From: UBA5972 sp964588725
GTDB lineage: Bacteria > Pseudomonadota > Alphaproteobacteria > Rhodobacterales > Rhodobacteraceae
Direction: 5' to 3'
DNA: 64,000 nt
NCBI GenBank assembly: GCA_964588725.1
Contig: CAZPQL010000005.1
Coordinates: 10,017-74,016, forward strand
This document shows positions 36,870 to 45,181 of the stretch, in pieces (positions within the stretch are counted from its first letter, which is position 1; every line of letters starts with the position of its first letter). The translations under genes were made by a program, and so were the position numbers. The notes under the pieces were generated by a model. The model searched no databases. It saw only the letters and a list, made by a program, of their open reading frames with translations, and was not told the DNA's origin.

Positions 36870-38585
36870 TTATACAATCGAAATGTCGTCAACCAGATCA
36901 GCGGAATTGCCGAAACCCGTCAATGTGATGGTATTGCCGCCGCCAAAATCCAGCACCACGTCTCCGCCAACTACCGTGGCAAAATTGGAGACGACCTGAG
37001 CCGCCGAAAGTCCGCCACCCCAAAGCGCGTCGTCCAACACCAATGTATCAACGTCGTTGGTGAAATCGGTAATCGTGTCAGCGCCTATAACGCTGCTTTT
37101 GAAGACGAATTTATCCTTACCGGCCCCGCCCGTCTGAACGTCGTCTCCACGCCCACCGGCGAGGGTATCGCGGCCATTTCCGCCCTTTAGCTGATCGTTG
37201 CCCTTGCCTCCGAACAGTTTGTCCTTTTTTGCACCGCCAAACAGTTGGTCGTTGCCGTTTTGGCCAAATAATTTGTCTTTGCCCTGCAGTCCCCGGATTT
37301 CGTCCCGTCCTGCGCCGCCTTTCAGGCGGTTGTTGGCAGTATTGCCGGCAATTATGTCGTCACCGGAGCCGGACAAAAAATCCTCGATTATCGTTCCGAA
37401 CGCGATAGACATGTTGCCGATCAAACCTCCGACGTCGGAAATCGATCCGGGACTGAGATCGACGCGTTGATCCGTTGTTGCAGAGCGAAAATCAATTTTG
37501 TCGTGGCCGCCATCATCGAGAATCGTAAAGGTAACTGCGTTTGTCAGCCCTGAAATCTGGTCGTAAATGCCGCCGGCATTTGAATTGTCGCCGTAGGTGG
37601 TGTTGCCCAGCCGAATATTTCCAGCGACACCGTAAAGCGCCTGCATCGCCAATATATCGGCAATCATTGGCGTCACCACATAGGCAAAGTTGGCATTGAT
37701 AAACGTATTGTCGATCTGGTCGAAATACGACATGACCGACGCCTGCCAACTATCATTTTTATAGAAATTATCAGTGCCGTAACTTGCACTGCCGTTGTAG
37801 TTGCCCGCGTGTCCCAGACCAAGTGCATGGCCAATCTCGTGAAGGTAAGTTTGAAACGAATAGCTGTCGAGCGTCGTGCCGCTGCTGGCAAGCCAGGCAG
37901 TGGACACGTTCACAAACGAACTTTGAATGACGCCGTTCACAACATGCGAAGTCGAATAAGCGCCGCTGTTCTCGTCGTCGAACGTGATATCTGCATTACC
38001 GTTTACAAATACAAAATTGATGCCGATCGCGCCCGACCATGTCTGAAGCGCCGCTATGGCCAAAGCCTGTCCTGCGGCTGTCAGCCCGGTAATATCTACC
38101 GTTAGCGATCCTCCGGGGGCCACGTCAAACGCGCGTGATCCCCCACCAAAAAACGACCAATAGCCGTCGGTCAGCTGGGCGGCGATATCGTCGTAGGACA
38201 AAACCGGTAACGCCGGTGTCTCGACCATCGACATTGTGTAGTCACCGCTTGAAGCCTGATTATATGCATCCGCCGCTATGTAATATGTCCCACTGGCGGT
38301 TGCCGTAAACGTCAGTGACGAATTCAGCCCCGGACCACCGTCGTCATCAAAAGCGATTTGACTTCCGGTGGAATCGTACAGTCGGAGATACGGGTCAGAC
38401 AACGGCGATGCGCCGCTACCATCAAGCGCGAATGTGTAGCTTTGCCCGGCAATCAGCGTGACAGCCACCCAGTCTGTGTCTCCGTTCAAGGAAAGTGATC
38501 CAGAGAAAGTATCACCGATATCCATCGAATATATAGTGGACATATTGCCAAGTGCATCCTGAGTTTCGTGATAATTTGTCGGCAT
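36870..38585 (-). CDS. Serralysin-like (M10) metalloprotease with PPC domain and RTX repeats
   Basis: The 571-residue protein has no classical signal peptide. Residues ~20-120 look like a PPC domain (DTFSGSLSLNGDTDWVAVTL). The zinc motif LHEIGHALGLGH is near residues 248-259, with the Met-turn SVMSYFDQ following. From about residue 400 come RTX calcium repeats (GGAGRDEIRG, GGKGNDQLKGGNGRDTL). The C-terminus is hydrophobic and acidic, as expected for type I secretion. It sits inside the polysaccharide locus but points the other way; no type I secretion genes are nearby. Confidence 0.92.
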   Translation of the reverse strand: MPTNYHETQDALGNMSTIYSMDIGDTFSGSLSLNGDTDWVAVTLIAGQSYTFALDGSGASPLSDPYLRLYDSTGSQIAFDDDGGPGLNSSLTFTATASGTYYIAADAYNQASSGDYTMSMVETPALPVLSYDDIAAQLTDGYWSFFGGGSRAFDVAPGGSLTVDITGLTAAGQALAIAALQTWSGAIGINFVFVNGNADITFDDENSGAYSTSHVVNGVIQSSFVNVSTAWLASSGTTLDSYSFQTYLHEIGHALGLGHAGNYNGSASYGTDNFYKNDSWQASVMSYFDQIDNTFINANFAYVVTPMIADILAMQALYGVAGNIRLGNTTYGDNSNAGGIYDQISGLTNAVTFTILDDGGHDKIDFRSATTDQRVDLSPGSISDVGGLIGNMSIAFGTIIEDFLSGSGDDIIAGNTANNRLKGGAGRDEIRGLQGKDKLFGQNGNDQLFGGAKKDKLFGGKGNDQLKGGNGRDTLAGGRGDDVQTGGAGKDKFVFKSSVIGADTITDFTNDVDTLVLDDALWGGGLSAAQVVSNFATVVGGDVVLDFGGGNTITLTGFGNSADLVDDISIV

Positions 38586-38907
38586 ATCCGTAACCCTTGG
38601 TAGCTAAACACATCGCGCCATTCCGAACCGACAGCCCCGTGGTTCGCTTTAGCCCGTGATAATTACACTTATTAATCTTAAGAAATAGGTCAAATTCAGG
38701 CGACAAAGGGTTTCCTCGATTTCATTGCGCGCGGCAACAACTGTTGCGGGAATCCATCTTTGGAGGTGCAAAAATTGCTCTTTATAACCCAAGTTATATT
38801 GCGCATTTCAAAAATACCCTAGTGTTTCGTCATGTGCGAAAATATAGACAGCGTGTGGAAACCCGTCTACTTTTAGCGATTTTGGTGATTTTATTGTGAG
38901 CCTGGAC
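38586..38907. other. Divergent intergenic region upstream of metalloprotease and capD-like genes
   Basis: This 322-base AT-rich gap must hold promoters for both flanking genes. One perfect inverted repeat is visible at 38783-38798 and listed separately. Otherwise I see no gene, and no clear -35/-10 pair. Confidence 0.5.
38783..38798. promoter_or_regulatory. Inverted repeat, possible operator
   Basis: TATAAC-CCAA-GTTATA is a perfect 6-base inverted repeat with a 4-base centre, about 110 bases before the capD-like start. Short repeats of this sort also arise by chance in AT-rich DNA, so the call is weak. Confidence 0.3.
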
Positions 38908-40806
38908 ATGTACGCTTATATTAAAAAACTGCCCCGCAAACGGAAAAAAGCTATTGTTCTGGGCGTTGATCTTTCCCTGATTGTTATTTCTCTTTTTTTG
39001 GCGTTCTGCCTGCAAAGCAATAGTCTGTGGCCCGCAGTCGAAATATCTGAAAGTTGGGTTTTCTTTCCGTTGCTCGTGGCTAGCGGCGGAATTATTTCCA
39101 TCAGCCTTGGCATTCCCGCGATCAAACTGAACGCATATGAGTCCCGCGCCGTACTTAAAACCGGGATTTTTGCGTCATTTCTGGCGCTGACGGGCTCGTC
39201 GGTTAATGGGCTTGCCGGTGTGGTAATGCCGCATGCTATTTTTGTTATTTTCGGATCTATTTTCTTTTCCTTAAGCGTCGCATCGCGTCTGGCGGGACTG
39301 CGGGTTCTTCTTTGGATCTACCGCCAGGGCCAAACTCGCACACGGGTTTTGATTTACGGCGCCGGAGGAACTGGTGTCCAGCTGGTCGCGGCGCTTGGCC
39401 CGTCCGAGGAAATCGAACCCGTCGGATTTGTCGACGACAATCCAACGCTGCGCGGAATGACCGTGGCCGGATTGCCCGTGGATTCACCGGCCCGGATTCT
39501 TGAACTTGTAAAAGCCAAAAAAATTGACCGCGTGGTGTTGGCTATGCCCTCTTTGTCTCCACCGCGCCAAAGTCAGATCGCCAAACGTCTGGAAAGCCAG
39601 GGCGTCGACGTCCATCGCTTGCCGTCTTTTTCCGAAATTATTGGTGGCAAGGATCTGGTTGATAATCTGGAACCGGTACGGCCTTCGGATTATCTTGGCC
39701 GCAGCCGGATAGATTCTGAACTGCCCGCCATTTCAGACGCCTACATCGGTAGCTCGGTCATGATCACTGGCGCGGGTGGCTCAATCGGATCAGAACTGTG
39801 CCGCCAATTGTTGGCCTGCTCGCCGACGCGACTGGTAATATTTGAACAAAGCGAACTTGCGCTTTACCGGCTCAACATGGAGCTGATCACACTGGCCGAA
39901 GGCACGACAACAAAAATCGTGCCGGTCATCGGTTCGGTTTGTGATCCGACCCGCGTTCAGAAGACGCTGGAAAAACATGCCGTCGATATCATTTTGCACG
40001 CAGCGGCGTATAAACATGTGCCTCTGGTCGAGGACAATGAAATAGAAGGGCTACGCAATAACATTTTGGGCACGAAAGTTCTTGCCGATGCAGCGCGCGA
40101 TGCCGGTATTGAAAGGTTTGTTCTGATATCTACGGACAAGGCAGTACGTCCTACCAACGTTATGGGCGCGTCAAAACGCATGTCTGAGTTGGTGGTTCAG
40201 GATCTGGCGACCCGCGCCGAAGACACATTGTTTTCGATGGTTCGATTCGGGAACGTATTGGGGTCTTCGGGTTCCGTCATTCCTCTGTTTGCGGACCAGA
40301 TTGCCAAAGGCGGACCCATTACACTAACCCACAACGACGTGACGCGGTATTTCATGACCATCCCCGAAGCCGCGCGACTGGTCTTGCTGGCGGGCAGTTT
40401 TGCGCGCGGCGGAGACGTGTTTGTTCTGGATATGGGCAAGCAAATTTCGATCCGGGAACTGGCCAAGCAAATGATCATACGTTCGGGTTACAGCGTACGC
40501 GATGAAACGACACCCGATGGAGATATTGAAATCGAAGTAACCGGATTGCGCCCCGGCGAGAAACTGTATGAGGAACTGTTGATTGGCGCTGATTTACAAA
40601 CCACGCCCCATCCAAAAATCCTGCGCGCGCAGGAACGTATGCTGTCTGAGCTCGAAACTGCGAATATGATCAAAGATCTTCGCTCCATCGTAGACAGTGG
40701 CGACACCATTGGCGCGCGCGCGCTGATGCAGCGGTGGGTCGAAGGATATAAATCGCCTGTTCCTCGCAAAGACGCGGGTTCGGTGTCTAAGGCTCCCAAC
40801 CTGTAG
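38908..40806 (+). CDS. Membrane-bound nucleotide-sugar 4,6-dehydratase (FlaA1/CapD/WbpM family)
   Basis: The 632-residue protein has four N-terminal membrane helices (residues ~15-135), a first Rossmann motif (IYGAGGTGVQLVAA) and a second catalytic SDR domain with MITGAGGSIGSELCRQLL. The long-form catalytic region STDKAVRPTNVMGASKR shows the Met-for-Tyr change typical of this family. It usually turns UDP-GlcNAc into a 4-keto-6-deoxy sugar, precursor of residues such as FucNAc, QuiNAc or bacillosamine. A GTG at 38896 is an alternative start. It implies a deoxy-amino sugar in the polysaccharide. Confidence 0.94.
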   Translation: MYAYIKKLPRKRKKAIVLGVDLSLIVISLFLAFCLQSNSLWPAVEISESWVFFPLLVASGGIISISLGIPAIKLNAYESRAVLKTGIFASFLALTGSSVNGLAGVVMPHAIFVIFGSIFFSLSVASRLAGLRVLLWIYRQGQTRTRVLIYGAGGTGVQLVAALGPSEEIEPVGFVDDNPTLRGMTVAGLPVDSPARILELVKAKKIDRVVLAMPSLSPPRQSQIAKRLESQGVDVHRLPSFSEIIGGKDLVDNLEPVRPSDYLGRSRIDSELPAISDAYIGSSVMITGAGGSIGSELCRQLLACSPTRLVIFEQSELALYRLNMELITLAEGTTTKIVPVIGSVCDPTRVQKTLEKHAVDIILHAAAYKHVPLVEDNEIEGLRNNILGTKVLADAARDAGIERFVLISTDKAVRPTNVMGASKRMSELVVQDLATRAEDTLFSMVRFGNVLGSSGSVIPLFADQIAKGGPITLTHNDVTRYFMTIPEAARLVLLAGSFARGGDVFVLDMGKQISIRELAKQMIIRSGYSVRDETTPDGDIEIEVTGLRPGEKLYEELLIGADLQTTPHPKILRAQERMLSELETANMIKDLRSIVDSGDTIGARALMQRWVEGYKSPVPRKDAGSVSKAPNL

Positions 40807-40938
40807 TTACAATTTTACAATATTATACTGCATATAGCGTTTTTTGGTTGTCTGAATTGATCAAGACTGCGAAAAGCAAAGAACAGTAAATCACAGCGAC
40901 GTTATGGGTCTTTCACAAAGGCTTTGGGGGCACCGCAG

Positions 40939-43065
40939 TTGAGTTTGATCAGGTATTCTTTGGCAGGATTAGCCGTCGCCGCAGCAGGATACGCGAGCGC
41001 CCAAACCGGATCGCTGAATATGTTTGGCATGACCGGCCTGATCGATATGCCGACCGCCGAAAGCCAGCCGGACGGGCAGTTATCGCTGACGCTTGGTAGT
41101 TTTGCAGGCACAACCCGTGGCACGCTGGCGTTTCAGTTGACCCCCCGTCTGGCGGGCAGCTTTCGTTATACCATTTTGCAAAACTGGAATCGTGGTGGAT
41201 TTCCAACGTTTTACGATCGCAGCTTTGATCTTCATTACCAGCTTCTGGATGAGGGCCGATACTTGCCCGCCGTCGCCGTGGGTTTGCGTGATTTCGTCGG
41301 CACCGGAATTTATTCAAGCGAGTACCTCGTGGCCACCAAACGTATCACACGCAGCTTGAAACTAACCGGTGGCATCGGCTGGGGACGGCTGGGAACCCGC
41401 AACAGTTTCAGAAATCCGCTGTCTGCTCTGCATTCTTCGTTCAACATACGGCCCACCGGTTTTGGTCTTGGCGGTGCGCCGACAATACAGCATTGGTTTC
41501 GCGGACCAGCGGCCTTGTTTGGTGGGGTCGAGTGGGTGACGCCGATCAAAGGCCTGACAGTAAAGGCAGAGTATTCGTCGGATACCTACCGCCCTGAAAC
41601 CGTTCTCTCGTCGATTTTTAACCAACGTTCAGCATTTAATTTCGGCGTGGATTACCGTTTGGGCAAAAGAACCAGCCTAAGTGCGTATTACTTGTACGGA
41701 TCCGAAATTGGCGTGCGTGCCACATTCGCGCTGGATCCCAAGGAATCCCTGTTTCCCGGGTCAATCGAGCCCGCTCCTGTGCCCGTATTCCGCCGCCCCG
41801 AGGGCCGCGAAAAAGGCGCGGAACTGCGTCGCGACACATCGTGGACAGGCCAGTCAGACGCCGCCAGAATATTAATGAATAACCTTCAACTGGTTTTGGA
41901 GGACGAAGGTTTTATCATCGAATCCGCGTCGATCACCGGACATCGCGCCGAAGTGCGCGTCCGCAATAAGATATATGACATCGAATCCCAGGCTATAGGC
42001 CGGATAGCCCGTCGCATGACCCGTGTATTCCCGGTTTCGGTGGATACGTTCGTTATTACGCCCGTCGTTGATGGAATGCCTGTGGTATCGGTAACGATTC
42101 AACGTCAGGACCTCGAGGATTTTGAAAACGACCCCGACGGAATTGCAAAGTCACTTGCCAATGCGGTGCTTTCGGATCCGGTGCCGCTACAGGGTCCGGT
42201 GGTCAGGCAAACAGGCCTATTTCCGCATTTTTCCTGGACGATCGGCCATTATTCGCAAACCAGCTATTTTGACCCTCAACAGCCTTTTCGTCTTGATGTC
42301 GGTATTCGCGGTCGTGCCAGACTTGATATTGCACCCGGCTTGTCGGTTTCAGGATCGATTCGGCGAAAGGCGTTCGGAAATATTGACCAGACAACACGTG
42401 GTTCCAACTCTACTATTCCGCACGTACGAACAGATACACCAAATTATGATCGCTCGGGCGGCGTGAAGCTGACCTATTTGACCGCCGATTATTATTTTAG
42501 ACCCGCCAGAAATTTGTACGGGCACTTTTCTGTCGGTTACATAGAGCGCATGTTCGGTGGGGCCTCGGCGGAATTGCTCTGGAAACCGGTCGACAGCAGG
42601 TTGGCGCTTGGTGGTGAACTCAGTCTGGTGCGGCAGCGTGCCTTTAATGAAGGCTTTGGATTCAGAAATTATCAGGTTCTGACCGGGCATGTCTCAGCCT
42701 ATTATGAACTGCGAAACGGATTTCAGGCCAAAGTCGACGTGGGGCGCTATCTTGCAGGTGATCTTGGCGCTACTTTTACATTGGATCGGGAATTCCGTAA
42801 CGGTTGGAAAGTCGGCGCCTTTTTCACTTTGACCAACGTTCCGTTTTCTACTTTTGGCGAAGGGTCATTTGACAAGGGTTTGCGATTTACAGTGCCGCTT
42901 TCGTGGTTGACCGGGTTACCTACTCGTCAGAGCAATTCAAGCGTCCTCCGCCCAATTACACGCGACGGCGGTGCGGTTCTGAACGTTCGTAACCGGCTGT
43001 ATCCGCAAATAAGAGATTATCACAAAAATGCCCTTGAACCGGTATGGGGAAGGTTTTGGCGATGA
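40939..43065 (+). CDS. YjbH-like outer-membrane protein for exopolysaccharide
   Basis: The 708-residue protein has a signal peptide ending near AAAGYASAQT and the family start GSLNMFGMTGLIDMPTAES. A beta-barrel-like first half is followed by a periplasmic part and a second barrel-like segment. YjbH is an outer-membrane component linked to exopolysaccharide production. There is no ATG start: TTG at 40939 has GGGGG upstream; TTG at 40924 is also possible. A 12-codon ORF (ATG at 40904) ends in a TGA that overlaps the 40939 TTG. The YjbF gene follows with an ATGA overlap. Confidence 0.9.
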   Translation: MSLIRYSLAGLAVAAAGYASAQTGSLNMFGMTGLIDMPTAESQPDGQLSLTLGSFAGTTRGTLAFQLTPRLAGSFRYTILQNWNRGGFPTFYDRSFDLHYQLLDEGRYLPAVAVGLRDFVGTGIYSSEYLVATKRITRSLKLTGGIGWGRLGTRNSFRNPLSALHSSFNIRPTGFGLGGAPTIQHWFRGPAALFGGVEWVTPIKGLTVKAEYSSDTYRPETVLSSIFNQRSAFNFGVDYRLGKRTSLSAYYLYGSEIGVRATFALDPKESLFPGSIEPAPVPVFRRPEGREKGAELRRDTSWTGQSDAARILMNNLQLVLEDEGFIIESASITGHRAEVRVRNKIYDIESQAIGRIARRMTRVFPVSVDTFVITPVVDGMPVVSVTIQRQDLEDFENDPDGIAKSLANAVLSDPVPLQGPVVRQTGLFPHFSWTIGHYSQTSYFDPQQPFRLDVGIRGRARLDIAPGLSVSGSIRRKAFGNIDQTTRGSNSTIPHVRTDTPNYDRSGGVKLTYLTADYYFRPARNLYGHFSVGYIERMFGGASAELLWKPVDSRLALGGELSLVRQRAFNEGFGFRNYQVLTGHVSAYYELRNGFQAKVDVGRYLAGDLGATFTLDREFRNGWKVGAFFTLTNVPFSTFGEGSFDKGLRFTVPLSWLTGLPTRQSNSSVLRPITRDGGAVLNVRNRLYPQIRDYHKNALEPVWGRFWR

Positions 43066-43766
43066 TAACAATCTGGCGGGCGGCCATTATCGGTGCAACA
43101 ATTCTACTTGCGGCCTGTTCTTCGGAAAAAGAAGACACGCCACGCGTCAGAGTTATGTTGGATTTTGTCAAAAACATCCGAACCCAAACAGACAACACAG
43201 CAGAGTTACGCGCGGTCATTGAAAGTCTGACCCGCGAACAGATCATCGGTGCCGGGAAAGACCCGCTCATCCTGATCGACCTTGAGGAAAACGGGCAATA
43301 CGCGTCGCTGAATCAAGTTTCGAAAAACCGCGAATACGGGATTTTCAGATCGTCTGACAGGAAGACGCTGACGTTTGTCGACGGCCTGCTGGTGGCGACT
43401 CGCGGGCTGGGAGACGATATGATGGCGTCGGATTTGTCCGACACAAGAATGTTGCTGGAAAGTGGTATTTCCGGTGCGAACAAATCGATTCGTACACACA
43501 AGTGGCTGGGTGGCGAAAGCCAGGTCATCACTGTGACATATATATGCCAACTGGAAGATTTCGGAATCAGGTCGATCACTTCGATCCACAAACAATTCCG
43601 CCTGCGTAAGTACACAGAAACCTGCAAGGAGGGGACCGATGGGGGGGTAGAATTTACCAATACCTACTGGCAACACCCTAAAACCGGTGTCATTTGGAAA
43701 TCTCGGCAGTGGGCCGGCCCTGTCACCGGATATATTGGAATCGAGGTATTGATCCCGCAAATTTAG
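43062..43766 (+). CDS. YjbF-like (GfcB-type) lipoprotein
   Basis: The 234-residue lipoprotein has a lipobox (IIGATILLAACSSEK, Cys about residue 19). The body shows YGIFRSSDRKTLTFVDGLLV and ATRGLGDDMMASDL, typical of YjbF/GfcB proteins found with YjbH in exopolysaccharide operons. Its ATG overlaps the yjbH-like stop (ATGA), so the two are coupled. A YjbG-like partner is not found here. Confidence 0.9.
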   Translation: MITIWRAAIIGATILLAACSSEKEDTPRVRVMLDFVKNIRTQTDNTAELRAVIESLTREQIIGAGKDPLILIDLEENGQYASLNQVSKNREYGIFRSSDRKTLTFVDGLLVATRGLGDDMMASDLSDTRMLLESGISGANKSIRTHKWLGGESQVITVTYICQLEDFGIRSITSIHKQFRLRKYTETCKEGTDGGVEFTNTYWQHPKTGVIWKSRQWAGPVTGYIGIEVLIPQI

Positions 43767-43872
43767 GGCATTTTCATTTCGATCATTAGACTTTTTTGAT
43801 GGCTGCCGCGTTGACTTACATGTTTCGGTGCGGATATATTGACAGGGAGTTTCTTTGCTATCGGAGTCTAAC

Positions 43873-44157
43873 ATGACCTTTTCAAAATTTTCATCGACCG
43901 TTTTGGCGGCTGCTGTTGTCGCCGGGTTGAGCGCATCGGCTGTTTTTGCCGGTCCGGTCTCAATCGCACCAATTGCCAAATCGACACAAAATACCTTGCC
44001 GCCTGGCCTTGAGGCCGCGCTTGGTCCGCAGGCTGCGGCTACACTGGCTGCCGTAGGTCTTCCTGCTGCGATTGCCGGCTTTGTCATCATCGGCACTTTG
44101 ATTGTTATTACGCTTGATGACGGTACCATCATAACAACGACAACCACGAGCACATAA
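43873..44157 (+). CDS. Small secreted YjbE-like protein
   Basis: The 94-residue protein has a signal peptide (MTFSKFSSTVLAAAVVAGLS, cut after VFAG), a hydrophobic Ala/Gly-rich middle (LPAAIAGFVIIGTLIVITL) and a threonine-rich end (TIITTTTTST). E. coli YjbE also ends in a run of threonines, and the neighbouring YjbH- and YjbF-like genes support the link. GGAG lies 6 nt before the ATG. A strong terminator follows. The resemblance is in layout and composition, so the name is tentative. Confidence 0.75.
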   Translation: MTFSKFSSTVLAAAVVAGLSASAVFAGPVSIAPIAKSTQNTLPPGLEAALGPQAAATLAAVGLPAAIAGFVIIGTLIVITLDDGTIITTTTTST

Positions 44158-44187
44158 AGCACTTAGCGACAATGTGTTGGTAATTTG

Positions 44188-44214
44188 AAAGCGGGCCTTT
44201 TGGCCCGCTTTTTT
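44188..44214 (+). terminator. Intrinsic terminator after the YjbE-like gene
   Basis: AAAGCGGGCC (44188-44197) pairs perfectly with GGCCCGCTTT (44202-44211) over a TTTT loop and runs into more T. It closes the yjbH-yjbF-yjbE-like unit. Confidence 0.95.
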
Positions 44215-44222
44215 GTGCCCGA

Positions 44223-44345
44223 TCACTTGCACCAGTTATTGTCTTCATAACGTGCGACATCAACCTCAGCCAAATACAACCACGTCTGCACAACCATCAA
44301 AATCGGTTCAGCGTTGCCGGTGTTTTCAAGCCGGTTCTTTTCACC
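44223..44345 (-). pseudogene. Remnant of a ManC/AlgA-type cupin (mannose-1-phosphate guanylyltransferase C-terminus)
   Basis: The minus frame ending at 44223 encodes GEKNRLENTGNAEPI, then VVQTWLYLAEVDVARYED. These match the last ~40 residues of ManC/AlgA/CpsB cupin domains (HRLENPG, IEVQ-G-YLGEDDIVR-ED). The frame can be followed upstream to an ATG at 44411, but that part (MNLWSPRVERQ) has no cupin features. No nucleotidyltransferase domain is present. It looks like the tail of a lost sugar-nucleotide gene downstream of the kpsT-like gene; a tiny intact cupin gene is the alternative. Confidence 0.5.
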
Positions 44346-44502
44346 GCAAGACTGTCGTTCGACCCTTGGGGACCATAGGTTCATGCGGCGCGTCAAAATC
44401 GGTCCGCCCAATGAATTGGGCCACGATTATTGCGTGACCGCCAATGTTGCGGTCTCGACCTGCCATATATTCGGACACGGTCACAATTGCCTGATTGAGC
44501 AT
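44341..44502 (-). CDS. Short ORF after the kpsT-like gene, possibly the 5' part of the broken gene
   Basis: A 53-residue frame (MLNQAIVTVSEYMAGRDRNI onward, ending PKGRTTVLR) starts two bases after the kpsT-like stop and ends just where the cupin remnant becomes readable in another frame. This suggests a real gene once followed kpsT and has since been frameshifted or deleted. I cannot assign it to a family; it may be noise. Confidence 0.3.
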   Translation of the reverse strand: MLNQAIVTVSEYMAGRDRNIGGHAIIVAQFIGRTDFDAPHEPMVPKGRTTVLR

Positions 44503-44504
44503 TT

Positions 44505-45176
44505 TCAGTCGTCGTCAGGATCGCCACCCGTATTTTGCAAATGCTGGTGGATCGCTTCGTCCAAGTCTTCGTAGTACGTAAGTTTTCCGTTTTCCAACAC
44601 CGCCGCAGAATCACATAATTTTCTGACCATCTTAGTGGAATGCGACACCATGATAGCACCGCTTTCGCGCATACGGTCCTGAAACACGATTCTGGATTTT
44701 GTTTTGAAATTGGCGTCGCCGACTGCGGTGACTTCGTCGACAAGGTACGTGTCAAATCGAATTCCCATCGACAGGCCAAAAGCCAACCGCGATTTCATAC
44801 CAGAAGAATAGCTGCGAAAGGGCAAATGGTAATGTTTTCCCAGCTCGGCAAAGTCGGCAACAAAATCCACCAGCGCAACCGTGTCGACCCCGTACACTCG
44901 GGCGATGAACCTGACGTTTTGCGCTCCGGTCAGGTCGCGGTGAAAGCTTCCGCCAAACCCAACGGGCCAGGAAATTGTACCCGTAGATACGACGCGTCCG
45001 GAATCTATATCCATCGTACCTGCAATCATGCTTAGCAATGTAGATTTTCCCGCGCCGTTCCTGCCCAAAAGCGCCACCGATACCCCCGTGGGAAATGTCG
45101 CGTTGATATTGTCAACAATGACCTTTCGCCTGCCTTTCAAAACAAAGGTTTTGCAAAGATTCTCCAGCCGAATCAT
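44505..45176 (-). CDS. Capsule ABC transporter ATP-binding protein (KpsT/CtrD-like)
   Basis: The 223-residue ATPase has Walker A LLGRNGAGKSTLLS near residues 36-49, the signature YSSGMKSRLAFGLSMG and Walker B TYLVDEVTAVGDANF. This layout is that of KpsT, which powers export of capsular polysaccharide through KpsM. It lies 5 bases after the kpsE-like gene on the same strand, so they are co-transcribed. Confidence 0.94.
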   Translation of the reverse strand: MIRLENLCKTFVLKGRRKVIVDNINATFPTGVSVALLGRNGAGKSTLLSMIAGTMDIDSGRVVSTGTISWPVGFGGSFHRDLTGAQNVRFIARVYGVDTVALVDFVADFAELGKHYHLPFRSYSSGMKSRLAFGLSMGIRFDTYLVDEVTAVGDANFKTKSRIVFQDRMRESGAIMVSHSTKMVRKLCDSAAVLENGKLTYYEDLDEAIHQHLQNTGGDPDDD

Positions 45177-45181
45177 TGGTC

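Noticed and set aside
36768..37190. A plus frame opposite the end of the metalloprotease gene
   Set aside because: It overlaps the sugar transferase end and the antisense of the RTX region, and shows only repeat-derived composition.
37198..37470. A Pro/Ser-rich plus frame opposite the RTX repeats
   Set aside because: The apparent repeat protein is the reverse reading of GGxGxD calcium repeats.
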